From NCBI RefSeq assembly GCF_029867415.1, contig NW_026706241.1:1-64000 (forward strand): DNA of 64,000 nt. Direction: 5' to 3'. Shown piece after piece: positions 22,157-32,865 of the stretch. The position numbers were made by a program, and so were the translations under genes. The stretch comes from Vicia villosa. Lineage: Eukaryota > Streptophyta > Magnoliopsida > Fabales > Fabaceae. The notes beneath the pieces were generated by a model. It saw only the letters and a program-made list of their open reading frames with translations, made no database searches and had not been told where the DNA came from. The first letter of the stretch is position 1; every line of letters starts with the position of its first letter.

Positions 22157-24085
22157 ATGGTTGAATTCGAGCTCGTTAGCACTAAGGAGGCATTAAGAAA
22201 TCCAAAGTGGTTGTGTGCGATGAAAGAGGAACTGGAATCGATCGAGAAGAATAGTACTTGGGAGCTAGTTGATTTACTAGAACGAAAGAAGGCAATAGGT
22301 GTGAGATGGATCTATAAGGTGAAGGCAAATCCAAAAGGAGAAATTGTAAAGCATAAGGCTCGACTTGTTGCGAAGGGATTTTTGAAAACAGAAGATATAG
22401 ACTTTGATGAGGTGTATGGGCTGGTTTCTAGGTTGGAAACTAATCGTACCTAATCAGAAGAATCGTCGCTGGCTGCTCGGAACTGGATCTTCTAGGAATG
22501 AGGAGGGGGTGTACCTGCAAGGTACTCCGATGCTAAAGTGAGTAGACGAGCAAAGGAGCGCAAGTACAAGCTAAAAGTGAGTAAGAATTGAATACCTGAC
22601 CCTCTAGTAAAGGAGGGTATTTATAGCCCTTAGCGTTGGGCCATGATCTCGCTATTGGGTTGGATTTCCAAGCCCAACTAGGAGACTGCCAGGTTTCCTG
22701 AGCGGAAATATCGGAGGTGCGTGTGTGCCCTCTGTCCTGGTTAACCGCTCCGAAGTTCAAGGGAGACGCGGTCTTTTAGGGGCCACGTTGGCTCCGTATT
22801 ATTCGGAGGGTCGGATATGAAGGAGCCCTGCGGGGAGCAAGGTCCTCGGCAATGAGGATGCTCGCGGGGAGCAACTCTGCCGGGCGTGATGTGGTTCACG
22901 AGGATGATCCTGCCGAGCATTGTGAAGACGGGCATCCTAGACCCAGGTGTGGGTCACAGATGAACTTGGGCCTCTGAGGTTTATTGGGCCGAAACTATGT
23001 CGGGCCTAACCTTGGCCCAGTCCAGAACAGAAACCATTAGGCTACTTGTTGGCTTTGCAAATTGCAACAATTGTCCGATGTATCAAATGGATGTGAAATC
23101 CGTGTTTTTGAACAGTCCACTTGTATATGTGGATGATTTGTTGATCACGGCAAAAATGAGTTGAACATTTCTAAGTTTAAGAGTGAGCTTATGGAGGAGT
23201 TTGAAATAAGTGACCTTGGTATCATAATTTACTTTCTTGGCATAGAGTTCCACAAGTTAAAATTGGGACTGCTTATACATCAAAGAAAATATACACTTGA
23301 GATATTGAAGAGGTGTGAAATGGAGCATTGTAATGCTGCCAATACACCAGCTGAATCAAGGTTGCAGCTGTTCAAAAGTGATCATGAGCAAAATATGGAT
23401 CGAACGCAATATAGGAGATTGTTTGGATTGTTGTGTTATCTATGCAATATGCGACTAGATTTGGCTTTTAGTGTCGGTATTGCGAGTAGATTCATGGAGA
23501 GACCGATAGTGTCTCACTTGGAAGTAGTTGAGAGGATCCTACAATAAATCAAAGGTACTTTTGGCTGCACAATTCTTTTTCCTGCAACTGAAATGGGCAG
23601 AAAGTGCAAATTGATCGGTTACATGGTTTCCAATTGGTGCGGAGAATAGGGCGACCGAAAGTCTACAGCTGGTTATGTCTTCATGTTCGGAGGAGCTCCA
23701 ATCTCTTGGTGTTTTAAAAAGGACCATGTGGTGGCACTCTCTTCTTTTGAGACTGAGTATATCGCGACATTGTTGTGTGCGTGTCAGACTGTGTGGCTTG
23801 TGAATCTGATGGAAGAGTTGGCAGCAAGGTAAGGGAAGGAGTCACACTCTAGGTTGATAACGTTTCAGTTGTTAGTCTTGCTAAGAATCCCATAGCACAT
23901 GGAAGAAGCAAGCACATTGAGATGAGGTTTCATTCCCTGGGGGATCTGATGTGTGCATGCCAGTTGCAATTAGGATACTATTGAAGCGAAGAACAAGTTG
24001 CAGATTTGTTAACGAAAGGTGTAACAAATGTCGTGTTTAGGAAGCTATTGACAAGTGTAGGTATGAAGAACTTGGAGGATTTGAA
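22157..24085 (+). pseudogene. copia RT and RNase H remnants
   Basis: 22157-22440 holds the RT N-terminus (NPKWLCAMKEELESI, then TWELVDL, then HKARLVAKGF). The solo LTR at 22441-23029 interrupts it. RT text resumes at 23030 and then jumps from the segment ending FLNSPL (about 23118) straight to YVDDLLIT (about 23129), so the RT palm between these motifs is deleted. 23158-23548 is the thumb/connection (DLGIIIYFLGIEFHKLK). 23640-24085 is an RNase H remnant (STAGYVFMFGGAPISW; SSFETEYIATLLCACQTVWL) with several stops. Confidence 0.85.
22441..23029 (-). mobile_element. 589-bp solo LTR inserted in copia RT
   Basis: Flanked by the 5-bp repeat GAAAC (22436-22440 and 23030-23034), and the RT code is continuous when it is skipped. 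In minus orientation it begins TGTTCTGGACTGGGCC and ends TACGATTA, so TG…TA rather than TG…CA. A TATA box TATAAATA is at 22618-22625. It is much GC-richer than its surroundings. No internal element region is present. Family not recognised. Confidence 0.7.
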
Positions 24086-24094
24086 TTAAGGTGG

Positions 24095-24535
24095 TGTATT
24101 GAATTCCTTGATAATTCAAATGCATTGTCGCATCTTTTCAGATCGTTTTGTGAAAAACAACTTATCAGAAAAGCACTTCTGGAAGTCTGAAAAAACAAAA
24201 TATCAAGGAGGAAATCGATTACGCTAACAGGGGTAATCGGTTTGAAGCCAATGTTGTTTTATTTTTGATTTCTCAGCCGGAGAAATCGATTATCCATGTT
24301 GGGGTAATCGATTTCCGTCACGATATTTTGTTTTTAGCTGATTTATGGACATGTTTGGTTCCACCTTGTATTGTTGTATTCTATAAATACCTCTCATGTA
24401 ACATTGGTTAAAAGTTAATGTCATTTGTTAATATTTTCCTCAATTACTCTCACTCAATATCTCATTTTCTCCATCTTCTCAAAATTCTCTATTTTCTCCA
24501 TGGATTCACCTGCAAACTTTGTGTTTGTTCCAACA
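24095..24535 (+). repeat. 3' LTR of the decayed copia element
   Basis: 441 bp from TGTATTGAATTCC to CCAACA, preceded by a short purine-rich stretch (AATTAAGGTGG). It contains TATA box TATAAATA (24382-24389) and repeated AATCGATT-type motifs at 24210-24320. Confidence 0.7.
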
Positions 24536-24749
24536 ATAATAGCTTAAAATTATTGGTGTATATTTTTAAACTAAAGCGGGTGTAAGACGTAACATTAAAT
24601 GATTCATCAATATATAATAACCCTATGATTGAATTAATATTTGAAGAGATCAGGACCGGCTCAATGCATTTTGTGATCTAAGGCAAAATTAATTTATAAT
24701 ATTTTAAAAATAACATTTAATTAAAATTAAATAAGTTTTTAAATAATTA

Positions 24750-24754
<5 letters not shown>

Positions 24755-24809
<55 letters not shown>
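24755..24809. repeat. (AT)n microsatellite
   Basis: Uninterrupted alternating A and T, about 55 bp. Confidence 0.95.
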
Positions 24810-24810
<1 letters not shown>

Positions 24811-24982
24811 CTTTATCATTTTTTTTTTTTTGTGAAAAACTTTAGAATTTGTTTTAAAAAATTTTTAAGAAAAATAATAGAATTTGACTGATTTCAGTAA
24901 TGTGAAAAACTAGGAAACATCATAATCGAACATGTCTAGCATTGCTTGAACCACAATTCCACCTAGGACAGTTCATGGTATG

Positions 24983-25365
24983 GTTTAAGGTGAAAATCAA
25001 ACTGAATCAAACTAAACCATAATAAAAATGTACTCGAACTGAACTGAACCGTTTCAATTTCCTCAAAACCGAACTGAGCCATAATAATTGATTTGGTATA
25101 CCGTTTCAAAATCTTGAACCGTTAGAAGTTAATTTTGTCCAAATCAAACTGTTTATTAAAGAACCGAACCATTAAACTACTTTAATTTTTAAAAAAATTT
25201 AAAACTTTGTTTTTGTATTAGTCATTTTTAGTTTCAGTTCGGTTATAGTTTTGGTTCGGTTTTAGAACGGTTTGTACAATATTGTTTGGTTCTCTAATCA
25301 AACATAACGGTTCAGTTATTTTAATTTCAATACAGTTTAATTCAACAGTACAATTGAGTTCATAG
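24983..25365. repeat. MITE-like block with inverted GAACCG/CGGTTC runs
   Basis: The left half is rich in GAACTGAACCG and ACCAAATC-type words and the right half in their complements (CGGTTCGGTT, AACGGTTCAG), so the strand could fold into a long imperfect hairpin. No coding sequence. Confidence 0.5.
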
Positions 25366-25565
25366 TTTTTTTTTGAAGAGTCCTAATTCCACCGGTCGAC
25401 AACTACAATTTGTTAAAGTTCTAATGAAGCTTATTTTAATTATATAAATTAAGAGACCTCAATTTTTAGCATCTAGGGCCTATTTTAAAGGTAAAAAAAT
25501 TGGGAATTTCTCGTTGCACCCATATACATACTCGCAGATCCGTAGTGAAAACCCCAAAATATACC

Positions 25566-25740
25566 TATATTTCGGAGATGCATATCCGAAGACACCTATT
25601 TTTAATTATAAGGGGTGTTTTTGAATATGCATCTTCGAAGTCACTTTTTTTTAATAAAAAAAGGTTTCTTCGGATATGCATCTATGAAAACACCCTTTTA
25701 AAAAAAAGTGATTTCGGAAATGCATCTCCGAAATATTTTT
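25566..25740. repeat. Subterminal palindromes, left end of Mutator-like element
   Basis: Four variants of TTTCGGANATGCATNTCCGA in about 175 bp, centred on ATGCAT. Related copies lie at 26092-26150 and, at the right end, 28310-28460. Confidence 0.8.
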
Positions 25741-26308
25741 GGGTTTATCCGCAAACACAAACAACCACCCCTTCAGTTTTCAGAATACACAAAAATCAAC
25801 TTCAAACCCATTTTCAAGTGTTCCATTCTACACATTTCATACCCTAAAACTTCAACTCAACTTCCATTCATGTTTTAAAGCTCCATTATCTTTACACTAA
25901 AAGCTTCGATAAATTGTAAGTTTCAACAATCTCCAACTATAGATTCAAAAGGTTATTTTTTTGTTAGAAATTAGGATAATACTGTAGGTTGAATGATGTT
26001 GTAGTTTAATGATATGTTTTAGATGCAAAAAATGAGATTTTGGTTGAGTTAGGGCAAGAAATGGAACTCAACCAAAAATGGTTGTTCGCATGTAATTTCA
26101 GAAGTGCATTTCTGAAATCACCTCTGACCAGTTTTAGATATGCACTTTCGAAATTCGGTCTGAGTTGTTTTTTTAAGTTTCAATTTTGTTTTCTTCATAC
26201 TCTTACTAGTGGCATTTTTTCAGGAAAATGACATATAATCAGGTACTGACCGCACAGCAAGGAGTGACTATAAGACGGAGATGGGGTCGAGTCCGAGTCC
26301 AAGTCTAA

Positions 26309-28099
26309 ATGGATGAGCCGCCTGAAGTATCAATATATGCATCTAGGAGTCGGCTGTCTCGAGCGTCTTCCTCTCGTGAGGTTAGTCGGGAGGAGGAAGA
26401 GGAGGAGGAGGTAGATGAGGTTCACCCTGAGCACGGAGATGCTCAGGACGCAGAGGAGGGCGGCTTCTCGGGAGGGCCTTCTGACACATCCCTCTTGATT
26501 TACTACCATGACCATGCTGCTCGACGTATTTGGGACGACGAGGTTGTTTTTTTTCGCTGTCTAATTTAACCGTTTTAATTACAAATAGTTCAAATGAATT
26601 TATACGGTTTAACTAACATTGTTGTTTTTTTGTTGTGACAGGAACGACCTACCATAAAATCCGTAAACCATTCTCGGAAAGTATTTGATCTATTTAAACC
26701 GCAAGCTCAGTGGTTTAAAGATGTTATAGCTAGTTCCGGACTTGGCGGGTTATGCATGACCGAATATAGTACCACAAGCCACGACATGTAGGGGGAATTT
26801 GCTAAAATAAGGCACAAGGATACCTCATCTTTCCACTTTCCTATTGGGGAGTTAACGGTCACCCTCTATGATGTTGCCTGTCTGCTCCACCTGCTGATCA
26901 GAGGGAGGTTATTGGATCATTCCCAGATACAGAAGGTTGAGGCCATAGAGTGGATGGTAGATTACCCGGATATGGACCCAAATAGGGATTATTATGAGTG
27001 CAGAGCAACTAATGAGGCGCATATCCGGTTCTCCAGTCTGAAAGAGCTTTATGAGGAGTCCGAGAAGGAGGGTGATGGGGTTTTTGTTGAGTACCACTGT
27101 GGTTGCGCTCTACGGTGTTGGTTCATGTTCTTGGTTGGCACTGCCCTCTCTGTGGACAAAAGTGCAAGCTACGTGGACATGACTTATCTCCAGTACTTTA
27201 TTGATCTGACTACAGTTCACGAGTGGAACTAGGGGGAGGCCATTCTGGTATAGTACCTATACCAGAAGCTGAATGAAGCCTCCAACTGGAGGACCAGGAA
27301 ATTGACTGGCTCTTGCACACTCCTCACGGTACATTTCTTTTTAATTATATAACATTTGATTATATCACATTTCTTTTTAACATATTATCGTATTTGTGTT
27401 TCAGAGTTGGATCATCTTTTACTTCCACCGCATCCACGGCTACGATCTTGATCCATTTTCAATGACGACATGCCCAAGGTTGCACGATATGTCCTCGAAT
27501 GGGGGAATCAGAAAGTGGAGTCATATCGTGTATACCTCGATCGTACTACTCACGATGACATCTAGTAGACGCCCTTCACAGATTATGGTGATGTTGTCCC
27601 ATTTGACCGCATCGCATTATATTTCGGATGGTTGGCATATGGGGCCAACACCATGGTTAGATATCTGCCAGAGCGGTGCATAAGACAGTTTGGGTGTGTG
27701 TAGACGATACCGAGATCTCCATTTGAGGTTGCTCCCAACACCGTTACCCGCCGAGATCTCACTGCTATTTTTGAGGATTGGGCGTATCATCTAGTCCAGG
27801 AGGAGTATCAGCGTATGCAGGCCACCCAAAGCTGGCATTGTGTAGATAGGTACGTGACATGGTTTTATCAAGTGTCACATCCTATCATGACACCCAATGC
27901 TCCGGGATGTCCACCTAGGCCAGCGCACGAGGAGCTCTTAGAGAACCAGCAGGCTAAGGATGACCATGTCAGTGATCTCCTGCCGATATGCCAACATATA
28001 CACTTGATTGGGCAGGAGGCATTGGAGAGAGGGATTATTGAGCAGGGTGGTTCAGAGGCGCTTGCCATAAGTATTAGCCTATTTATGTATTGTTTATGA
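26309..28099 (+). pseudogene. MAIN-like plant-mobile-domain pseudogene
   Basis: Three-exon structure. Exon 1 is 26309-26542 (MDEPPEVS…, acidic EEEEEEEVDEVH stretch, ends DDE). A GT-AG intron follows. Exon 2 is 26642-27328 (HFPIGELTVTLYDVACLLHL is the domain signature), then a second intron, and exon 3 runs from 27405. The domain belongs to the MAINTENANCE OF MERISTEMS-like family, often carried by Mutator-like elements. In-frame stops occur after TTSHDM (about 26788) and after VHEWN (about 27230), and exon 3 reads on only by changing frame, so it is not functional. Downstream readable text includes HPIMTPNAPGCPPRPAHEELL (about 27880-27940), which is repeated at 58165-58230. Confidence 0.8.
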
Positions 28100-28309
28100 T
28101 TTTTTTACTGTGTTGTAATATTTTGACGTTTTGCACTTATCTAAACATCGATTTATATTTTATGATATCGTTTTTTACTATAATCTACGTCTTTTTTATT
28201 TTCATTAAATATTTGTTGGATAATAGAAGGTATTAATTTTAGTTGCTACAATGCTCCGATAGTAACAATGTAATGTTGTTGTTTTTACAAATGAAGAATC
28301 AAAGCATAT

Positions 28310-28460
28310 TTCATATAGCATATCCGAAACTGCTTCATGGCATTTTCTGACATACATATCCGAAATATTTAAAAGTAGTTCAAAAATGGGTATTTTCGGA
28401 TATGCATATCCGAAATAATTGAAAATGAGAAAAGGATGCCTTCAGAAATGCACATCGAAG
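28310..28460. repeat. Subterminal palindromes, right end of Mutator-like element
   Basis: Includes TTCGGATATGCATATCCGAA (about 28397-28416), a 20-nt perfect palindrome, and degenerate relatives on either side. Confidence 0.8.
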
Positions 28461-28575
28461 GATATTTTGGAGTTTTCAGAGGTGTTTTTCACCCTATATA
28501 AGTGCAATGAGAAATTCCCAAAAAAATTAGGCCCAACACAATGGTCTCACTTCTCTTGAGCTTGGGTCGGCCCTG

Positions 28576-28986
28576 AAATTCTCAAATACCCTTTGCCTAT
28601 AAAACTTTGGCTCGAAGTCTTAATCACTTTTTTAAGTTCAGTTGTATCTTAACCAGGCCGACTATGCGGATATACAAGGAGTGCCACCGCACATAACTTC
28701 TAAATTTTTAGGGCTTAAATTTTATATATGGGCTTAGTATAAATATAATATTAAATAATATATAAAACTAATTGCAACTATTATCAATTAATTTGGCGTA
28801 GCCGATACTACAATTTTGGTTGTTAAATTCTATATTATATGTATGTTTTCCATTTTAATAAAAAATGCTACAACATAAAATCGTTTTTGATTTGGCCCAC
28901 TTAATCAATTTTTTTCCTTTATTATTTTTATTATATAACATTATATTATATAACATAATATGAATATTAATTATTTAAGTAAATTT

Positions 28987-28989
<3 letters not shown>
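28576..28989. other. AT-rich intergenic stretch
   Basis: No gene seen. From about 28964 (AATATTAATTATTTAAG) the sequence pairs with the block that begins at 58698, the start of the duplicated NCR unit. Confidence 0.5.

Positions 28990-29075
<86 letters not shown>
28990..29075. repeat. (AT)n microsatellite, NCR1 unit
   Basis: About 86 bp of uninterrupted AT. Its counterpart in the NCR3 unit is at 58725-58944 and is much longer and compound. Confidence 0.95.
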
Positions 29076-29079
<4 letters not shown>

Positions 29080-30169
29080 TTGCATTCTTAAATTTTATTT
29101 TCTTTTTTTGATATTTTAAAATTAGTAAAATTTATTATTATTTATTATTTAAATTATTATTAAATAGATAATTAATTAAATTATTAGATCTAAAAAATTT
29201 TTAGCCTAATTTATTTTTCTCACTAATTTAGATTTTCATTTTACTATGTCAATTCATAATCTGTCTTGTTCAAGTGCAACCCATGATACAATGTCTTAAA
29301 ATTTTAAATATTTTTATAAATGAATGAAAATTTTTAAATTAAAAATTGAAAATAATTATAATTTTCTACCATTATGAATGGACACATTAATAATAATTCG
29401 GCATAGAAATTGTGAGACCTTAAAGAATTTGAAATTTTACATTATTGATTTTTTATTAATTAACACATTTCATTATTAGCATTTTTGGTAGGAAATGGAG
29501 TAACATTACTTGGACGAATTGGTCCTCCTCCAATCCCGGCATATGTTGGAGGTCGTTTTGTGGGAAGGTTTTGTTTGCTTTTTATTTGGGTTTTTTTTTT
29601 TGTAAAAGGCTGAGCATTTCTTGTACTTTTTTTTAATCAAGTTCTTATTTTTTAATCAAAAAACAAAATTAACGTTGTTGAAATGGTTCAAAGAGTTATT
29701 TCCTTTTATTAAATGTAATGAATTTATTTATAAATTGTAAATGTAAGAGTAGATAAATGCTAAAAATTAAACTTCGATAAGTTAAATTTTTACACACCTT
29801 CACTTTGTTTAAGTGTATTTATGTAATAAAAGAAGATCATACCATACCTTAGAGTTGTGCATAAATATGTTTTCATTCCATTGGTGAATTATCACCATAT
29901 AAAATTTGCCATGCTTTAACAAATTTCCCATATTCCCTATCATGTAAAGTTATAAAAGCAATTAAAATTTGATTGAAATTAATGAACAATTATGATTTGA
30001 CAATATTTTAAGTGACCTCTTAACTAAGTGTGTTTAAGGAACAACATAACACATTAATTTTCTTAAGAGACATTAAATATTTATTCTTATTTTCGAAAGG
30101 CTTCTCACAACTTTTTTAGTGTTTTTTTTTTTTTAAATTATTAGAAGTGCATTATCCCTACGTACACAT
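29076..30169. other. Upstream region of NCR1 (duplicated block)
   Basis: Pairs over most of its length with 58945-60084. A marker is GGTAGGAAATGGAGTAACAT (29490-) and its copy near 59368. The last ~380 bp (from about 29790, CACCTTCACTTTGTT) are shared with NCR2 (from about 56692) as well and probably include the promoter. The text near 29580-29640 resembles the 3' tail of a LINE-derived transcript, but this is uncertain. Confidence 0.55.
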
Positions 30170-30176
30170 TATAAAA
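30170..30176 (+). promoter_or_regulatory. TATA box of NCR1
   Basis: TATAAAA 52 nt before the ATG. The same spacing occurs in NCR2 and NCR3. Confidence 0.75.
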
Positions 30177-30221
30177 TGATCAAATCTTGTTCTATTATAC
30201 AATACATCAAAAGAAGAAAAT

Positions 30222-30473
30222 ATGGCTGCTATTCTCAAGATTGTTTATCTTGTGGTTCTTCTTCTTTTCATATTTCTTGTTGCAATGAACATTGACGGTA
30301 AGCTTCTTTGTTTGTAAATAATCAGTTGTCATTAACAATACTAACTTATAATATTTTTCATTATAGCATTGGAGAAATGTATTCGTGATTCTGATTGTCC
30401 AAGGTGTGGTCCTCACTGTACTAAGAGGTGTGTCAATTTTAAGTGTAAATGTCTCATCCCAAGTGCACTTTGA
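30222..30473 (+). CDS. NCR1: nodule-specific cysteine-rich peptide
   Basis: Two exons: 30222-30297 and 30367-30473 (69-nt GT-AG intron, phase 1), giving a 60-residue peptide. Exon 1 encodes a hydrophobic signal peptide (MAAILKIVYLVVLLLFIFLV). Exon 2 encodes the mature part, about 34 residues with cysteines at 30, 36, 39, 43, 47, 52 and 54 (C-x5-C-x2-C-x3-C-x3-C-x4-C-x1-C), ending CLIPSAL, estimated net charge about +4. Exon split, signal and the C-x5-C…C-x4-C-x1-C frame are those of the NCR (Nodulin_late) family. These peptides pass through the nodule secretory system to the symbiosome and act on rhizobia; that is family knowledge. Seven cysteines is odd, since family members have four or six. 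TATA box and splice sites are intact, so it looks functional. A copia element begins 111 bp after the stop. Confidence 0.9.
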
Positions 30474-30583
30474 GTACCGAATCCAACAGAGAATAGTTTG
30501 TCTTAAATAAATTAATCAATTTGTACTTCAAAAGAAATCTATGTAATATTGATTCATCAATAATATTTCTCAATTATCATTTA

Positions 30584-31085
30584 TGTTGTAAAAAACGATG
30601 CCAAGAACAAAGTATAAAACAAGGAAGAATAAAGGACAAGAAAGAAGAGGAACACAAGAATTGGTTATAACTTCTATTCTTTCACTTTCTCTTAGAAAAT
30701 AAGATTACAAGTTTACAAGAATAACAAATAACCTCTCTCACCCTAAATTAGGATTTGCTGCTTAGCAATGATGAGAGACTAGTATGCTATTTATAATAAA
30801 ACCTAACATACTAACTAATGGGCTTTTTCAGCAAGGCCCATTACACAAGCCAACTTAATAAACAAGCTAACTTAACAAATTAGGGTTTAAACACTAAAAC
30901 CTAATTTAACATGCTAACAACCCTAGCATCTTCGACATCTGCATGCTAGACCCATCTTCGACTACAGCATGCACACTTCGACGCCAGCATGTGAACAATC
31001 CTTCGACTTCATGCTTAACTCTGTCGAATTGTCGAACCAAGAAGCTACCTTCCGACAATACTAGAGTTCGATCCAATATCTCACA
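30584..31085 (-). repeat. 3' LTR of the nested copia element
   Basis: 502 bp. In element orientation it begins TGTGAGATATTGG and ends TTTTTTACAACA. The polypurine tract CCAAGGTGGAGATT lies just outside at 31086-31099. The words TTCGAC and TCGAA recur many times. Confidence 0.88.
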
Positions 31086-31127
31086 AATCTCCACCTTGGA
31101 CCTAACTCAACAACGTCAAGGAACAGA

Positions 31128-31280
31128 CTAGCTTTCTTCATGCAGCTTTATTAACTGCATACAGTGGAAAAACTTGCAACTCGGCAATGTCTTGGTGATC
31201 ATATCAGCAGCATTGTCTTCAGTCGAAACCTTCAGCACTTGGACTTCTCCACGCTCGATTACTCCTCTGACGAAATGCAG
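31128..31280 (-). pseudogene. copia RNase H C-terminus, severed by the Athila insertion
   Basis: Minus frame continues the RNase H tail: FVRGVIERGEVQVLKVST, then DNAADMITKTLPSCKFFHCM, to a stop at 31128. Its N-terminal part is 7.2 kb away at 38496-38989, on the far side of the inserted element. Confidence 0.88.
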
Positions 31281-32715
31281 TGATCGGCCACCAATTTCAC
31301 CTTGTTCCTATGTTCGAATCAATGGGAAAGCACTTCATTCGGTGGTATTTTAAGTCGTTTTAGTCTAGTTCTTAATTAGTTTTGTTTACCTTTGTATTTG
31401 AATTTGGTGTGTTACTTTTTCTAGTTTTTGTTGTTTTTCCATTGCTTTTGATCTTGTGTTGGTAGTGTTTTAAGTTATGCAGATACAGGGCATGATTCGA
31501 GACAAGAAAAAGTGAATTTTGGTGAGACAGAGCTGTGACACGGCCACCCGTGTCATGGGACACGGCCGTGTCAGACTTGCTGAAGAGAAGAACTTGAAAA
31601 TATGAAAACCAAGAAGACAGAGTTGTGACACTGCCACCCGTGTCATGGGACACGGCCGTGTCAGACATGCTGAAGAGAAAAAGTTGAGAAATCTTGGAAC
31701 CAAGAAGTCAGGGGTCTGACACGGCCACCCGTGTCCCATGACACGGCCGTGTCAGACATGTGCGCAGAAAAATTCTGATTTTTAACTTATGAAATCTGTC
31801 ACTTAAGTAAGGGTATGATGGACTTTTCGTATGAGAATATTTGTTGTGAGGTATTTAGTCACTGTTTGGAAAGAAGAAAAGCACTTTTTGACGGTCGGAG
31901 AACGTGAAAATAGAGATTGAGAGCACTAGGGCTTGGAGCGAAGAAATCCTCAAGAGCATCCGCGATTGAAGATCAATTCCGATTCAACCAATTGTAATGT
32001 CTTCATCTTTAATCATTGTTATCTTGATAATTGCCATGAGTAGCTAAGCTCTTTACTTGTTAGGATTGATGTCCCTGAATCATGTGATGTAATGAATATT
32101 ATTTACCGTAAATTTTCGGATTATCTTTATGAAATTCAGTTTATGATTAAAAGTTCTTATTGCTTCAATATATTGGAAAATATATGTGTTGATTTACGGT
32201 TGGGGTTTTGTCGGAAAACTACCTCAAGGCATTTTTAATCATAACGCTATAATTAAGAATCACTTAGGAATAAGGGTTTGATGCGTAGCGATCAAATTAT
32301 CCGGATTATGTCTTTTAGAATCTTGAGATATAATTATCTTGTTAAGGAATTAAGAGAGGGTTTTTGTCTCAAGAGGTTTTCACTAAGGAATTAGGGAAAT
32401 CAATGTTCGGTGTCGATAGTTGAGAATTTCTAAAGTAAATCTGTTAATCGGTAGTTATTTCATTACAGAGCAATTCATACATCCATCCTAACTAGTTTCA
32501 TACTCTTTCATTAGTCAAAACATTTAAGCACTTTATTCTATTTAAGCTGTTGTTTCAATTAAATAACCAAATTCAAACACCCCAATGACTTTTTATTCCA
32601 TTGCACTATTCTTAAACGTATAATTCCTACGCAGTCCGCGAGTTCGATACTTGGGAAAATTAATCCACTTATTACTACATCGGTAAAAATAGTACACTTG
32701 CTATTTTACCGGTCA
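31281..32715 (+). repeat. 5' LTR of the Athila-like element
   Basis: TG…CA ends. It contains three copies of the phrase GACACGGCCACCCGTGTC … GACACGGCCGTGTC between 31534 and 31761, with the 14-nt palindrome GACACGGCCGTGTC at 31559-31572 and twice more. The short ORFs inside are by-products of this repeat. Confidence 0.93.
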
Positions 32716-32721
32716 AGTTTT

Positions 32722-32740
32722 TGGCGCCGTTGCCGGGGAC
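32722..32740 (+). other. Primer binding site (Asp-tRNA type)
   Basis: TGGCGCCGTTGCCGGGGAC, six bases after the LTR, complementary to the 3' end of plant tRNA-Asp, the usual Athila primer. Confidence 0.9.
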
Positions 32741-32865
32741 TGCCAAATTATAAGTTGAAGAATAGTTCAATTGAATTTTTGTTGCTTTGCAACTAAAATT
32801 ATTTTTCTGTTATTTTATTTTTCTGTCATTCATTTGCTTATTACTAACAATCGTCTAACCTTTGT

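Larger units (their letters stand above)
20178..24535 (+). mobile_element. Decayed Ty1/copia retrotransposon
   Basis: Contains, in order, gag, a degenerate zinc knuckle, pre-integrase/integrase, RT pieces, an RNase H remnant and a 3' LTR (24095-24535). The order integrase before RT is that of copia. It is broken by stops, a frameshift near 21260, a solo LTR insertion (22441-23029) and an internal RT deletion. The 5' LTR and the gag N-terminus are missing. The motif AATCGATT is repeated both in the integrase-RT linker and in the LTR. Confidence 0.85.
25500..28521. mobile_element. Mutator-like element carrying a captured plant-mobile-domain gene
   Basis: Terminal inverted repeats: TTGGGAATTTCTCGTTGCAC (25500-) against the complement of the right end TTGGGAATTTCTCATTGCAC (to 28521), continuing as YYATATA, 27 bp with three mismatches. 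Both subterminal regions carry palindromes of the type CGGANATGCATNTCCG. The flanks are A-rich, so the 9-bp duplication cannot be called with certainty. No transposase is present. The cargo is a broken plant-mobile-domain gene (26309-28099). A partial copy of this element occurs at 57939-58698. Confidence 0.7.
24651..28575. mobile_element. hAT-like non-autonomous element with nested insertions
   Basis: Left end CAGGACCGGCTCAA (24651-) and right end, read inverted, CAGGGCCGACCCAA (to 28575) match at 11 of 14 positions, the usual hAT-type CAGGGCCGGC terminus. The flanking 8-mers (24643-24650 and 28576-28583) do not match, so the site duplication is lost or the ends are coincidental. Inside are an (AT)n run, a MITE-like block and the Mutator-like element. 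No transposase. Confidence 0.45.

Noticed and set aside
31372..31739. 98- and 89-codon minus ORFs in the Athila-like LTR, repeated at 37152-37519
   Set aside because: Shadows of the GACACGGCC repeat, identical in both LTRs, antisense to the element and with no known domain.
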